Part shown: positions 42,965 through 48,683 of the stretch, one piece after another
Layout of the letters: every line of letters begins with the position of its first letter
How positions within the stretch are numbered: position 1 is the stretch's first letter
Origin: a virus
IMG/VR virus record: IMGVR_UViG_3300008258_000011
Coordinates: 1-55,946 of that record
Reading direction: 5' to 3' (one strand)
DNA length: 55,946 nucleotides
Position numbers and translations under genes: made by a program
The notes under the pieces: generated by a model
The model's input: the letters and a program-made list of their open reading frames with translations, nothing else
What the model was told of the DNA's origin: nothing
The model's database searches: none

Positions 42965-43885
42965 TTAGTCTTCCTTAGCAATCTTCTCAAAGTAAGACAT
43001 TACGTCATCATCATTATCGTCAACAACTGACGATGCCTTTACAGCAGGTGCAGGTACTGAACGTGGTTCAGCTGCGGCACGAACTGGACGATCTTCCTCT
43101 TCAGCAATTTCCGCAGCAGACTTGCTTGCGAACGCATCACCAGAAAGAACTTCTTGAAGTTTCTTCTTTAGATCATCATAAGATTTAAAGTTCTTACGAT
43201 CAGTAAACTCAGCCAACTTGTGCTGAGAATTAGCAATACGTAGGATATCTTCTTCATCGCCATTGGCTAGAGCAGCTGGGTCACTGAACGCTGACTCATC
43301 ATAGTTAATGTAACCATCCTTCTTACGCATACGCAGTTTGAAGTTAGCACCTTCCCAGAAGTCAAACACGTTTACTGGTTTTTCATCTTCAAAGGTTGGA
43401 CGTGCTTTGTCCATAATCTTATCAAAGATTTTCTTGCCAAACTTAAACAAGAATACTTTACCTTCATTCTCTGGATGCTTTGGATCACTAATAACCATAA
43501 TGTTAGCAATGAAACTTAGCTTACGCTTTTGAGCCTGAGCAATTTTCTTGTTGGCATCAGAACCAGAGTTCCACAGTTGGGTGTTGAGTTCACCAACAGG
43601 GTCATTCTCACCAAGAGTAGTTAGTGAGTTCTCAATGTACCACTTACCAGTTGGTCCTTGGAAACCATGGCTAAAGATACGTACCCAAGGCAACTCATCA
43701 CCTTCTACACGTGGCAGAAAACGAATTGTCGCTGTACCATTGCCAGCTTTGTCGCCTTCTAGTTTCCAGAAGCGATCGTCAGCGTATGACTTGGTTTGGG
43801 TTTGGGGATTGGCGACTTTGTCGAATGCGCTAGAGATAGCACCAAAGTCAGAGTTGCGCATTTTGCGGAGTGTTTGAATGTCCAT
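42965..43885 (-). CDS. 32: Single-stranded DNA-binding protein gp32 (no Cys, no zinc motif)
   Basis: A 306-residue protein (T4 gp32 is 301) starting after AAAGGA. The first 15 residues (MDIQTLRKMRNSDF) correspond to the N-terminal cooperativity region with basic residues. DRFWKLEGDKAGNGTATIRF, GKWYIENSLTTLGENDPVGE, PENEGKVFLFKFGKKIFDKI and VFDFWEGANFKLRMRKKDG are the OB-fold core. The C-terminus is acidic (DDNDDDVMSYFEKIAKED), the usual partner-binding tail. T4 gp32 has an H-x12-C-x9-C-x2-C zinc site; here no Cys occurs in the whole chain. gp59 lies just upstream. Confidence 0.93.
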   Translation of the reverse strand: MDIQTLRKMRNSDFGAISSAFDKVANPQTQTKSYADDRFWKLEGDKAGNGTATIRFLPRVEGDELPWVRIFSHGFQGPTGKWYIENSLTTLGENDPVGELNTQLWNSGSDANKKIAQAQKRKLSFIANIMVISDPKHPENEGKVFLFKFGKKIFDKIMDKARPTFEDEKPVNVFDFWEGANFKLRMRKKDGYINYDESAFSDPAALANGDEEDILRIANSQHKLAEFTDRKNFKSYDDLKKKLQEVLSGDAFASKSAAEIAEEEDRPVRAAAEPRSVPAPAVKASSVVDDNDDDVMSYFEKIAKED

Positions 43886-43906
43886 CGTATTTCCTTTATA
43901 TTAATA

Positions 43907-44128
43907 TTACGGTGTATTTGTCGTATCGTCTTTTGTATGTTGAATAGAAATACTATCTTCAATTCCAAAATCATCTTGGAACGGATCTTCATAATCTTCT
44001 TCAACATAACTATTTAGCGTTTTCATACCACCAGTTTTTTTACCACTGGCATGATTAGCATGCTTTCCAGAACGACTACTGGATTGCTCATCATAAGATT
44101 TTTGATTCTTAAGATATGTCTTGCCCAT
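43907..44128 (-). CDS. Small hydrophilic protein between gp59 and gp32
   Basis: A 73-residue protein (MGKTYLKNQKSYDEQSSSRS...). The N-terminal half is basic with His and Lys (GKHANHASGKKTGG); the second half is acidic (SYVEEDYEDPFQDDFGIED). It is probably disordered. It lies in the gp59-gp32 operon, one base after gp59 stop. I do not recognise it; the tail could contact DNA replication partners, but that is only a guess from context. Confidence 0.6.
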   Translation of the reverse strand: MGKTYLKNQKSYDEQSSSRSGKHANHASGKKTGGMKTLNSYVEEDYEDPFQDDFGIEDSISIQHTKDDTTNTP

Positions 44129-44129
44129 C

Positions 44130-44744
44130 TTATAACTCTTTTATTTCCTGAATGAAGTTATTAAAAACTTTTGTTACTTTATCACTATCATATTTAACGA
44201 AACCTTTGGACTTTTCAATCCTACGAATTTCATTTTCCCATAACAAAACCATAGATGAATTTTCTTTCCAAGAATCAATCACTGGATGCAAGTCATCAAT
44301 TATTCTTAGGCTTTCTAGAGAGATCTGATTACCAAGGAATAATTTAAGTATACTTGAATATCCTTTATTCGTCAAGTTAAATATTGAGTCTTCTTTGTAT
44401 TTACTTTTGCAAGCATCCATAAGAATCTTGTTACAATCATCTGCAAAGATTTTTGTAATACTTTGCTTTCTGCGATTCCATTCCAACAAATTAGTTTCAG
44501 CTTCTTCAGAGGAATAGATAGCAGCATCATTACCATAAGCAAAATTTGCAACGTAGTACTGAATCAAATCTTTATCAACTGGATACTTTCTTGCAAGTCT
44601 CTCAAACATATAACGATCATTTCTAGCATTAAATGCTTCACGAGTACCCTTTACGTTGCCACGATTTTTAAAAACATCAAAGTTATCTTTTGTAAAGTGC
44701 AGCTTAATTGCAATGTAATATTTGTAGGCTTTAAATCCGTCCAC
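44130..44744 (-). CDS. 59: Helicase loader gp59
   Basis: A 204-residue protein (T4 gp59 is 217), GTG start preceded by GAGAAAC. FKAYKYYIAIKLHFTKDNFD, RGNVKGTREAFNARNDRYMF and ERLARKYPVDKDLIQYYVAN are characteristic of the N-terminal HMG-like domain of gp59. The C-terminal half is all-helical with WENEIRRIEKSKGFVKYD. gp59 loads the gp41 helicase on forked DNA coated with gp32. Order gp33-gp59-gp32 is as in T4. Confidence 0.85.
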   Translation of the reverse strand: MDGFKAYKYYIAIKLHFTKDNFDVFKNRGNVKGTREAFNARNDRYMFERLARKYPVDKDLIQYYVANFAYGNDAAIYSSEEAETNLLEWNRRKQSITKIFADDCNKILMDACKSKYKEDSIFNLTNKGYSSILKLFLGNQISLESLRIIDDLHPVIDSWKENSSMVLLWENEIRRIEKSKGFVKYDSDKVTKVFNNFIQEIKEL

Positions 44745-44757
44745 AAGTTTCTCTCAG

Positions 44758-44973
44758 TTAAATATCAAGTTTTGCTGTCTTTGGCATTAGGTTTGAATCC
44801 TGCATATTAATGGCAATCTTTTCTTTCAAAGACTTGTTTACCAGTTTAGCAATATCCTGTGGTTCAAGAAAGTTTTCTTTACAATATTCAAGCACAGCAT
44901 CCATATGGGATATGCGTTTTTCTTTAACTATCTGCTCAATGTGTAAAGAAAATTCATTTGATGTTCTAAACAT
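44758..44973 (-). CDS. 33: Late transcription coactivator gp33-like
   Basis: A 71-residue protein (T4 gp33 is 112). SNEFSLHIEQIVKEKRISHM, DAVLEYCKENFLEPQDIAKL and VNKSLKEKIAINMQDSNLM match the short gp33 proteins of cyanophages, which bridge the RNA polymerase beta-flap and gp45 clamp at late promoters. Its place just upstream of gp59 supports this. T4-type late boxes elsewhere in the window fit with it. Short, so moderate confidence. Confidence 0.65.
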   Translation of the reverse strand: MFRTSNEFSLHIEQIVKEKRISHMDAVLEYCKENFLEPQDIAKLVNKSLKEKIAINMQDSNLMPKTAKLDI

Positions 44974-44974
44974 A

Positions 44975-45235
44975 TTAGTTCTTCTTTAAGTAATAGTTGG
45001 CAATTTTAATTGTTTTGTCCAACTCAGAATACTCTTTAGTCTTTTCACGGTATAACTTCCAGACTGGAGTATCAGTTTCATCAGGATCCATCTTGTCGCC
45101 AAGTTTATCAAGAAACATACTAAAGAATTTGTCCAACTTCATTTTTTGATTTAGCAAAGAAATATAGACATCATTAATAGTTTGTCTATCATTATTTGCA
45201 CTGGCTGTTACAAGTTGTTGATATGCTGCATTCAT
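44975..45235 (-). CDS. Small helical protein upstream of gp33
   Basis: An 86-residue protein. I choose the ATG at 45235 (MNAAYQQLVTASANNDRQTI), preceded by AGGAAATT, over the longer frame to 45259 that overlaps the upstream gene. It is helical with many Lys and Asp (LLNQKMKLDKFFSMFLDKLG, KTKEYSELDKTIKIANYYL). It lies one base before gp33 and is probably co-expressed with it. No family is recognised. Confidence 0.6.
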   Translation of the reverse strand: MNAAYQQLVTASANNDRQTINDVYISLLNQKMKLDKFFSMFLDKLGDKMDPDETDTPVWKLYREKTKEYSELDKTIKIANYYLKKN

Positions 45236-45245
45236 TATAAATTTC

Positions 45246-45434
45246 CTATTTGTTATCACAAGACAAGTTGATCATATTACCACCATAAAATGCTACATCT
45301 AAAATTAGTGCATCATTTTCATTTTCCAACTTCTCAATACGTTTCTTGAGAATTTCAATCTCATCATAGTATTTCTTTATCACAATTTCCATCTGAGATT
45401 CTTTCTCAGCACACTTTACGCAGAACTCGCTCAT
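45246..45434 (-). CDS. Small coiled-coil protein with N-terminal CxxC
   Basis: A 62-residue protein with a strong GAGGAG ribosome-binding site. It begins MSEFCVKCAEKE (CxxC pair) and continues as a coiled coil (KKYYDEIEILKKRIEKLENE). It ends NMINLSCDNK. Such small CxxC-coiled-coil proteins are common in early regions of T4-like phages, often affecting host functions. The function is unknown. Confidence 0.6.
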   Translation of the reverse strand: MSEFCVKCAEKESQMEIVIKKYYDEIEILKKRIEKLENENDALILDVAFYGGNMINLSCDNK

Positions 45435-45435
45435 G

Positions 45436-45777
45436 TTATCTCCTCATAGTGGCAATGTCCACTGCTTCTTCATCAGAAAAAATAGGAACTGCATTTGACT
45501 TGTGCATTGTACCGATACCTTTGATCTTGGTACCTGTATACACTGGTGAATCTTTTTTGGTGCATGAACCACCAGAGAAGGGAAGACTTGGAATCTTAGG
45601 TGTCTCACGACAAGCAGGTTTTCCAAGTGAGTACACGTCACTGAGTTGTTGCTTTGGTTTCACAACAGTCTTTGTGGCATACTTCTTTAACATATCGTTC
45701 CAAGAATTAGACAACTCCCGTTGCTTTGCCGTAGGCTTACGTTTTTTGGAACGCTGTGGTGTGGTAAAAATCATCAT
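45436..45777 (-). CDS. Basic, Pro-rich unknown protein with leaderless start
   Basis: A 113-residue protein. Residues 1-35 are strongly basic (TTPQRSKKRKPTAKQREL, then WNDMLKKYATKTVVKPKQQ). The middle has LPFSGGSCTKKDSPVYTG. I have seen similar proteins in other phages, but no function is known. A TTTACT-N17-TATAAT promoter ends six bases before the ATG, so the mRNA may start at the initiation codon. There is no ribosome-binding site. The next gene starts after its stop with a good one. Confidence 0.6.
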   Translation of the reverse strand: MMIFTTPQRSKKRKPTAKQRELSNSWNDMLKKYATKTVVKPKQQLSDVYSLGKPACRETPKIPSLPFSGGSCTKKDSPVYTGTKIKGIGTMHKSNAVPIFSDEEAVDIATMRR

Positions 45778-45783
45778 AATATA

Positions 45784-45812
45784 ATTATACCTGATTACTG
45801 AATTAAAGTAAA
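45784..45812 (-). promoter_or_regulatory. Host-type early promoter TTTACT-N17-TATAAT
   Basis: -35 TTTACT at 45812-45807, 17-nt spacer, TATAAT at 45789-45784; the ATG at 45777 begins 6 nt after the -10. Sequence TTTACTTTAATTCA is shared with the next early promoter upstream. Confidence 0.8.
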
Positions 45813-45813
45813 G

Positions 45814-46023
45814 TTAAACTTTGGATATCTGAACATCGTAGGAAACACGATTCATCTTATGGTCATACACAGTCATAGTTGAAGAGATACCTACTGCATT
45901 AAACAAGTTTTCAAACAACTCACGGACAACTGTATTCACGCTCACAGAATCACCAACGCCACGTTTAATTGCAGCACCAGTAGTATAAAAAGACACACCA
46001 TTCACAATCACACGATATTTCAT
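45814..46023 (-). CDS. Small conserved phage protein
   Basis: A 69-residue protein (MKYRVIVNGVSFYTTGAAIK...). It looks like a small beta-alpha-beta domain (VIVNGVSFYTT, SVNTVVRELFENLF, MTVYDHKMNRVSYDVQISKV). It is preceded by AAGGAG, which lies inside a tiny leader ORF (see 46020-46046) that ends in an ATGA overlap with this start. An early promoter is 30 nt upstream. The function is unknown. Confidence 0.6.
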   Translation of the reverse strand: MKYRVIVNGVSFYTTGAAIKRGVGDSVSVNTVVRELFENLFNAVGISSTMTVYDHKMNRVSYDVQISKV

Positions 46024-46046
46024 AACAACTCCTTTTCAATCATCAT
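46020..46046 (-). CDS. Possible 8-residue leaderless upstream ORF (MMIEKELL)
   Basis: ATG ATG ATT GAA AAG GAG TTG TTA TGA begins six bases after a TATAAT box and ends in an ATGA overlap with the start of the 69-residue gene. The AAG GAG codons double as that gene's Shine-Dalgarno. It could couple translation; it may also be chance. Confidence 0.3.
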   Translation of the reverse strand: MMIEKELL

Positions 46047-46052
46047 ATAACT

Positions 46053-46081
46053 ATTATACGCTGAAATTGAATTAAAGTAAA
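46053..46081 (-). promoter_or_regulatory. Host-type early promoter TTTACT-N17-TATAAT
   Basis: -35 TTTACT (46081-46076), 17-nt spacer, -10 TATAAT (46058-46053). It shares TTTACTTTAATTCA with the promoter at 45784-45812. An ATG starts 6 nt downstream of the -10. Confidence 0.8.
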
Positions 46082-46114
46082 CCCCTCACGTAAGTCATTG
46101 ATTTTAAAGGGGAA

Positions 46115-46141
46115 AATAACCCTCAAGAACTGAGGGTTATT
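46115..46141 (-). terminator. Perfect 11-bp hairpin AATAACCCTCA / TGAGGGTTATT
   Basis: An 11-bp stem with a 5-nt loop directly after the stop of the 79-residue membrane protein gene, followed on the minus strand by TTCCCCTTTAAAATC. It separates this unit from the early promoter at 46053. Confidence 0.75.
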
Positions 46142-46145
46142 CGGA

Positions 46146-46385
46146 TTACTTCTTAGAGTTCGGGATCTCTTTGTTGTGGGTAGATGCGTAAACGATACAC
46201 AGAGTATCGCTTGATCCATAAGCACAACGAACAGCAATAGGATCAATTCCCTTTACAATTGCAGATTCAATGTTTGACTTCATTGCTGTATTTCTCTGCA
46301 GACTGTAAACTGTCATGCAAATAATAGCAGTTACAGCAACTAAAACTACACCAAAAACTAATGCAATAATATCTTTGCGTTCCAT
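46146..46385 (-). CDS. Small single-TM protein
   Basis: A 79-residue protein from the ATG at 46385, preceded by GGAG. MERKDIIALVFGVVLVAVTA, then IICMTVYS, is one membrane segment; the outside part has two Cys (CAYGSSDTLCIVYAS) that may form a disulfide. There is a hairpin terminator after its stop. It is in the run of small genes upstream of the gp32 block. The function is unknown. Confidence 0.6.
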   Translation of the reverse strand: MERKDIIALVFGVVLVAVTAIICMTVYSLQRNTAMKSNIESAIVKGIDPIAVRCAYGSSDTLCIVYASTHNKEIPNSKK

Positions 46386-46395
46386 ACTTTTCTCC

Positions 46396-46587
46396 TTACC
46401 AAGAACCATCATCAATAACAATACGCACTGACACAAATGCCAGTACAAAGTAGATTCCACGCATCTTTGGATTTAACTCGTCAGGATGCATGAATTCAAA
46501 TTTAAAACTCCAGTGAAGTGGGTTTAACCCAAAGGTAACCCAAATACCAGAGTAACGAATATAATTACTTAAGATCTTTAACGTCAT
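46396..46587 (-). CDS. Small conserved phage protein (VIDDGSW end)
   Basis: A 63-residue protein overlapping the end of the ClpP-like gene by 23 nt. The layout SGIWVTFGLNPLHWSFKFEF, MRGIYFVLAFVSVRIVIDDG-SW resembles small T4-like phage proteins that end with (V/I)DDGRW. It stops 10 nt before the next start. The start codon choice is not certain, since no strong ribosome-binding site is visible. Confidence 0.5.
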   Translation of the reverse strand: MTLKILSNYIRYSGIWVTFGLNPLHWSFKFEFMHPDELNPKMRGIYFVLAFVSVRIVIDDGSW

Positions 46588-47122
46588 CGCACAATCCTAA
46601 TTTTTTAGCTTCTGGCGCAGACAACCAAACGTCTTGCGGTGGAAGTAATACTTCACGAATTTTTTGTTCTGTAAGACCACTGCATTTTTTATAGTGAGCA
46701 ATCATACGCTTGGTTGTTAAATCAAACTCTCTAATAGTAGCAAACAACTCATGCTCCTTACCAAAAGCACCCCAAGAATATTGATGCGAAAGAATTGAAG
46801 TATTTGGAGTAAGAATACGTTGACCCTTTTCACCACTAATAAAAATTAACAATCCTGCGGATGCAATTTGACCAAGACCAATCGTGCGAACTGGAATAGC
46901 TGAACCACGCATAGTATCAACTAGAGCAAATGCAGCATTTAAATCACCACCTGGAGAACACACAAGTAGGTTTAACATATCTGGTCGCTCTTCAGAAAAG
47001 TTTGCTTCAAGGATCCATTCAATGGCTTGTTTGCAGGTAGATAATGAAATATCTTCCATCAATATAAAGAATGAATGTGCAGATTGCTCATCCTTTAACT
47101 GCAGATTCAGTTTTTGCATCAT
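46565..47122 (-). CDS. ClpP-like serine protease
   Basis: A 185-residue protein of the Clp protease fold. CSPGGDLNAAFALVDTMRG (residues 55-73), the active-site Ser in GQIASAGLLIF (S88), His in TSILSHQYSWG (H113), and D164 in PPQDVWLSAPEAKKLGLCDD give a complete triad in the expected order. In E. coli ClpP the Ser motif is GQAASMGAF. There is no propeptide, so the enzyme would be active as made. It may work with host ClpX/ClpA or act on phage proteins as a head-type protease; it is far from head genes here. The role is inferred. Confidence 0.85.
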   Translation of the reverse strand: MMQKLNLQLKDEQSAHSFFILMEDISLSTCKQAIEWILEANFSEERPDMLNLLVCSPGGDLNAAFALVDTMRGSAIPVRTIGLGQIASAGLLIFISGEKGQRILTPNTSILSHQYSWGAFGKEHELFATIREFDLTTKRMIAHYKKCSGLTEQKIREVLLPPQDVWLSAPEAKKLGLCDDVKDLK

Positions 47123-47623
47123 TTAATAATCCTTATAAAATATATGTCTACCAATTTTAGTAGTCTTTTCCAGCTTCCAGCGAGGGTTCACGTAATCAGC
47201 GTGATAGTATATAGCACCTTGGGTCAAGTCCTGTATACGTTCATAATTAGCGTATGCGTACAACGCTACTTCTAAATTTTTAATATAAACATTTTGGTTC
47301 TTTGGTTTAGGTGGTTCACAAAACCAAGAGAACTGACACGTACCTTGTTTCTTTTGTTTTACAACATCACAAATGTCTTTTGGGAATCTTGGATCATTGA
47401 CTCTATTCAATGTGACTAGAGCAACTGCAAGTTGACCACTTGGTGGTTCCCATCCTGCTTCATAATAAATGTTTTCTGCAAGACAATCAATTTGTTTTTT
47501 AGCGTCTTTAGTTAATTCCGTATAAGCGATTTTTAAATCAGTATCATTATTTTGTTTTACTGCAATTACAGTAATTGATATTATTAATGCGATCGATAAG
47601 AGTATTTTTGCATATACTCGCAT
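47123..47623 (-). CDS. SleB-like cell wall hydrolase with N-terminal anchor
   Basis: A 166-residue protein from the ATG at 47623, preceded by AAGGAG. MRVYAKILLSIALIISITVI is a signal anchor or signal peptide. The catalytic part CLAENIYYEAGWEPPSGQLA, VALVTLNRVNDPRFP, and later AIYYHADYVNPRW belongs to the Hydrolase_2 (SleB/CwlJ) family, in which the Glu in ENIYYEA is catalytic. Cys pairs (DICDVV, GTCQFSWFC) fit a periplasmic enzyme. It may act in lysis with the GH19 enzyme. A strong hairpin lies in its leader. Confidence 0.85.
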   Translation of the reverse strand: MRVYAKILLSIALIISITVIAVKQNNDTDLKIAYTELTKDAKKQIDCLAENIYYEAGWEPPSGQLAVALVTLNRVNDPRFPKDICDVVKQKKQGTCQFSWFCEPPKPKNQNVYIKNLEVALYAYANYERIQDLTQGAIYYHADYVNPRWKLEKTTKIGRHIFYKDY

Positions 47624-47645
47624 AGTTATCTCCTTGTTAGTAAGA

Positions 47646-47665
47646 GGGGTGCACGAATGCACCCC
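47646..47665 (-). terminator. Hairpin GGGGTGCA / TGCACCCC with TTCG loop
   Basis: A perfect 8-bp stem with a TTCG loop (minus strand) between the 91-residue gene and the SleB-like gene, followed by TCTTACTAAC. There is no long U-run, so it may act as an mRNA 5' or 3' stabiliser more than as a terminator. Confidence 0.6.
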
Positions 47666-47674
47666 AACCCCTTA

Positions 47675-47950
47675 TCAGGTGGACTTTTTGCTAGTCTTAT
47701 TAGTATCTAGAGGGATGTTTGAAACGAAACCATTTAAGGCAGTTGCCTTTGTGATGATATCTGTTTCGGATGGGATAGCAGGAAATCCTGGATGATCAGG
47801 AATTGTGCCACCATTTAATTTAGCAGATTCGACTTTCATATGCCAGTCGTTGCTAATTTGTTCACGCTTACCGTAGTACTCATCGTTAAGCATGTCTTTC
47901 GCCATTTTTAAAAGTTCAAGGCGAATCTCGAACGGAGTCATGTTACTCAT
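47675..47950 (-). CDS. Conserved phage protein of unknown function
   Basis: A 91-residue protein: PFEIRLELLKMAKDMLNDEY, YGKREQISNDWHMKVE, and a Pro-rich middle (GGTIPDHPGFPAIPSETDII) followed by KATALNGFVSNIP. I have seen this arrangement in many cyanophages and related phages. A late box (48020-48026) and a hairpin (47994-48010) precede it, so it is probably expressed late. The N-terminal helical part could mediate dimerisation. No function is known. Confidence 0.65.
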   Translation of the reverse strand: MSNMTPFEIRLELLKMAKDMLNDEYYGKREQISNDWHMKVESAKLNGGTIPDHPGFPAIPSETDIITKATALNGFVSNIPLDTNKTSKKST

Positions 47951-47993
47951 ATTTTAATACCTTTCTGTGTTGTGTGTAAAATGAGAGTTTTGT

Positions 47994-48010
47994 AGGGTTC
48001 TCTCAACCCT
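47994..48010 (-). terminator. Hairpin AGGGTT / AACCCT just after a late box
   Basis: A 6-bp stem with a 5-nt loop (GAGAG on the minus strand), 10 nt downstream of the CTAAATA box. It would sit at the very 5' end of the late transcript. Confidence 0.5.
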
Positions 48011-48019
48011 CGTGTATAC

Positions 48020-48026
48020 TATTTAG
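48020..48026 (-). promoter_or_regulatory. CTAAATA late box
   Basis: CTAAATA directly after the stop of the 68-residue secreted protein gene and upstream of the hairpin at 47994-48010. Same promoter-plus-hairpin design as at 7389-7426. Confidence 0.5.
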
Positions 48027-48027
48027 C

Positions 48028-48234
48028 TTACTTCTTATCTTCTACTTTTTTCTTAGGTGTTGGCTTTTCACTCTTTGGTAGAGGTGGGCACTTACCATTC
48101 TTGTCTTTCTTTACGCAATTATCATTTTGCCCAGCAGGGACTTCTTTCTTTGCTGGTTCAGCTGCATATGCGGTAACTTGATAACCAACAAATGACCAGA
48201 TGACTAAGTTTAGTGCAATTAAAAATTTCTTCAT
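48028..48234 (-). CDS. Small secreted, Lys/Pro-rich protein
   Basis: A 68-residue protein with a typical signal peptide (MKKFLIALNLVIWSFVGYQV, cleavage likely after AYA-AEP). The mature part is charged and Pro-rich with two Cys (NDNCVKKDKNGKCPPLPK, then PKKKVEDKK). It is preceded by AAAGGA. It lies directly downstream of the coding piece of the tmRNA, and could be co-transcribed from the same promoters. Periplasmic function is unknown. Confidence 0.6.
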   Translation of the reverse strand: MKKFLIALNLVIWSFVGYQVTAYAAEPAKKEVPAGQNDNCVKKDKNGKCPPLPKSEKPTPKKKVEDKK

Positions 48235-48239
48235 TTGAA

Positions 48240-48445
48240 TATCCTTTTAGAATTAGTGATAGGTTATTCTGTTACGAGGAAACCTATCGAAACCCTAAGC
48301 AGTGTTTAGGCTGCTAAAGCGAACTGTGCGTCGTTTGCATTTACGTTTTTTGCTTCTGCGACCGAGTTTCCCCAATCCTACGGGTTTCACATTCCCGTGC
48401 TGTCCACTTGTTTACTTGTTGCCCTGTCGAAACCTAGTCACCCCC
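48240..48445 (-). ncRNA. ssrA: Permuted tmRNA, coding (tag) piece
   Basis: The piece starts at 48445 with GGGGGTGACTAGGTTTCGAC, the usual 5' part of tmRNA. GGGGGTG pairs with CACCTCC of the acceptor piece (48584-48650), with G3-U70 wobble as needed by alanyl-tRNA synthetase. The tag frame ends GCT TTA GCA GCC TAA at 48306, giving a tag within AEAKNVNANDAQFALAA (resume codon not certain). The ALAA end is typical for ClpXP-directed tags. The 3' end near 48240 is approximate; GATAGGTT/AACCTATC forms a terminal helix. Because the acceptor part lies upstream, this is a circularly permuted two-piece tmRNA. Confidence 0.88.
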
Positions 48446-48446
48446 A

Positions 48447-48572
48447 TCAGAAAAAATCTTTCTTGGCTTGCTCTTGATCTTTTTCAAAATTACTCCAATC
48501 ATAAGTAACTAAACTATAAACCCAGTATACGTTTAGCACTACAATTAATACTAACAAAATCAAGTTTTCCAT
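48447..48572 (-). CDS. 41-residue single-TM protein between the two tmRNA pieces
   Basis: ATG at 48572 with AAAGGA upstream. MENLILLVLIVVLNVYWVYS is one membrane segment followed by LVTYDWSNFEKDQEQAKKDF. Its TGA ends one base before the mature 5' end of the tmRNA coding piece, and its start lies 11 nt after the acceptor CCA. It fills the segment that is normally removed between the two tmRNA pieces. If real, it would have to be translated from the precursor or from the excised intervening RNA. Confidence 0.6.
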   Translation of the reverse strand: MENLILLVLIVVLNVYWVYSLVTYDWSNFEKDQEQAKKDFF

Positions 48573-48583
48573 AAAATCCTTTC

Positions 48584-48650
48584 TGGTGGAGGTGGAGGGA
48601 ATCGAACCCTCGTCCAGAACACCTTTCTCTTTGCTTCATACAGCAATAAC
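48584..48650 (-). ncRNA. ssrA: Permuted tmRNA, acceptor piece
   Basis: The tRNA-like 3' part lies upstream of the coding part. T-arm GAGGG-TTCGATT-CCCTC (48611-48595), acceptor strand CACCTCC, discriminator A and encoded CCA ending at 48584. The acceptor strand pairs with GGGGGTG at 48445-48439 with a G3-U70 wobble. The 5' end near 48650 is inferred from the TATAAT box at 48655-48660. Two-piece tmRNAs of this order are known in Alphaproteobacteria and some cyanobacteria. Confidence 0.88.
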
Positions 48651-48654
48651 CTTA

Positions 48655-48683
48655 ATTATACCTTATAGTTATTTATATAGCAA
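48655..48683 (-). promoter_or_regulatory. Host-type promoter for tmRNA (TTGCTA-N17-TATAAT)
   Basis: TATAAT at 48660-48655 preceded at 17 nt by TTGCTA. It has the same GG before TATAAT as the other early promoters. The -35 is weaker than at the other sites. Confidence 0.5.
48670..48677 (-). promoter_or_regulatory. T4 late promoter TATAAATA in front of the tmRNA
   Basis: Exact T4 late consensus within the spacer of the host-type promoter and overlapping the stop of the nuclease gene. The tmRNA may therefore be made both early and late. Confidence 0.6.

Noticed and set aside
43796-44017. Plus-strand ORF opposite gp32 and its neighbour
   Set aside because: It overlaps gp32 coding sequence antisense and has no ribosome-binding site or known motif.
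46043-46246. Minus-strand ORF of 67 residues across the hairpin at 46115-46141
   Set aside because: It runs over the terminator hairpin and an early promoter and overlaps the 79-residue gene in another frame. It has no ribosome-binding site.
48302-48508. Plus-strand 68-residue ORF over the tmRNA coding piece
   Set aside because: It is antisense to the tmRNA, has no ribosome-binding site, and has a composition unlike other phage proteins.
48584-48660. Acceptor piece as an ordinary tRNA
   Set aside because: A T-arm and CCA end are present, but no anticodon arm or 5' acceptor strand precedes them. The 5' strand is found downstream at 48445, as in permuted tmRNA.
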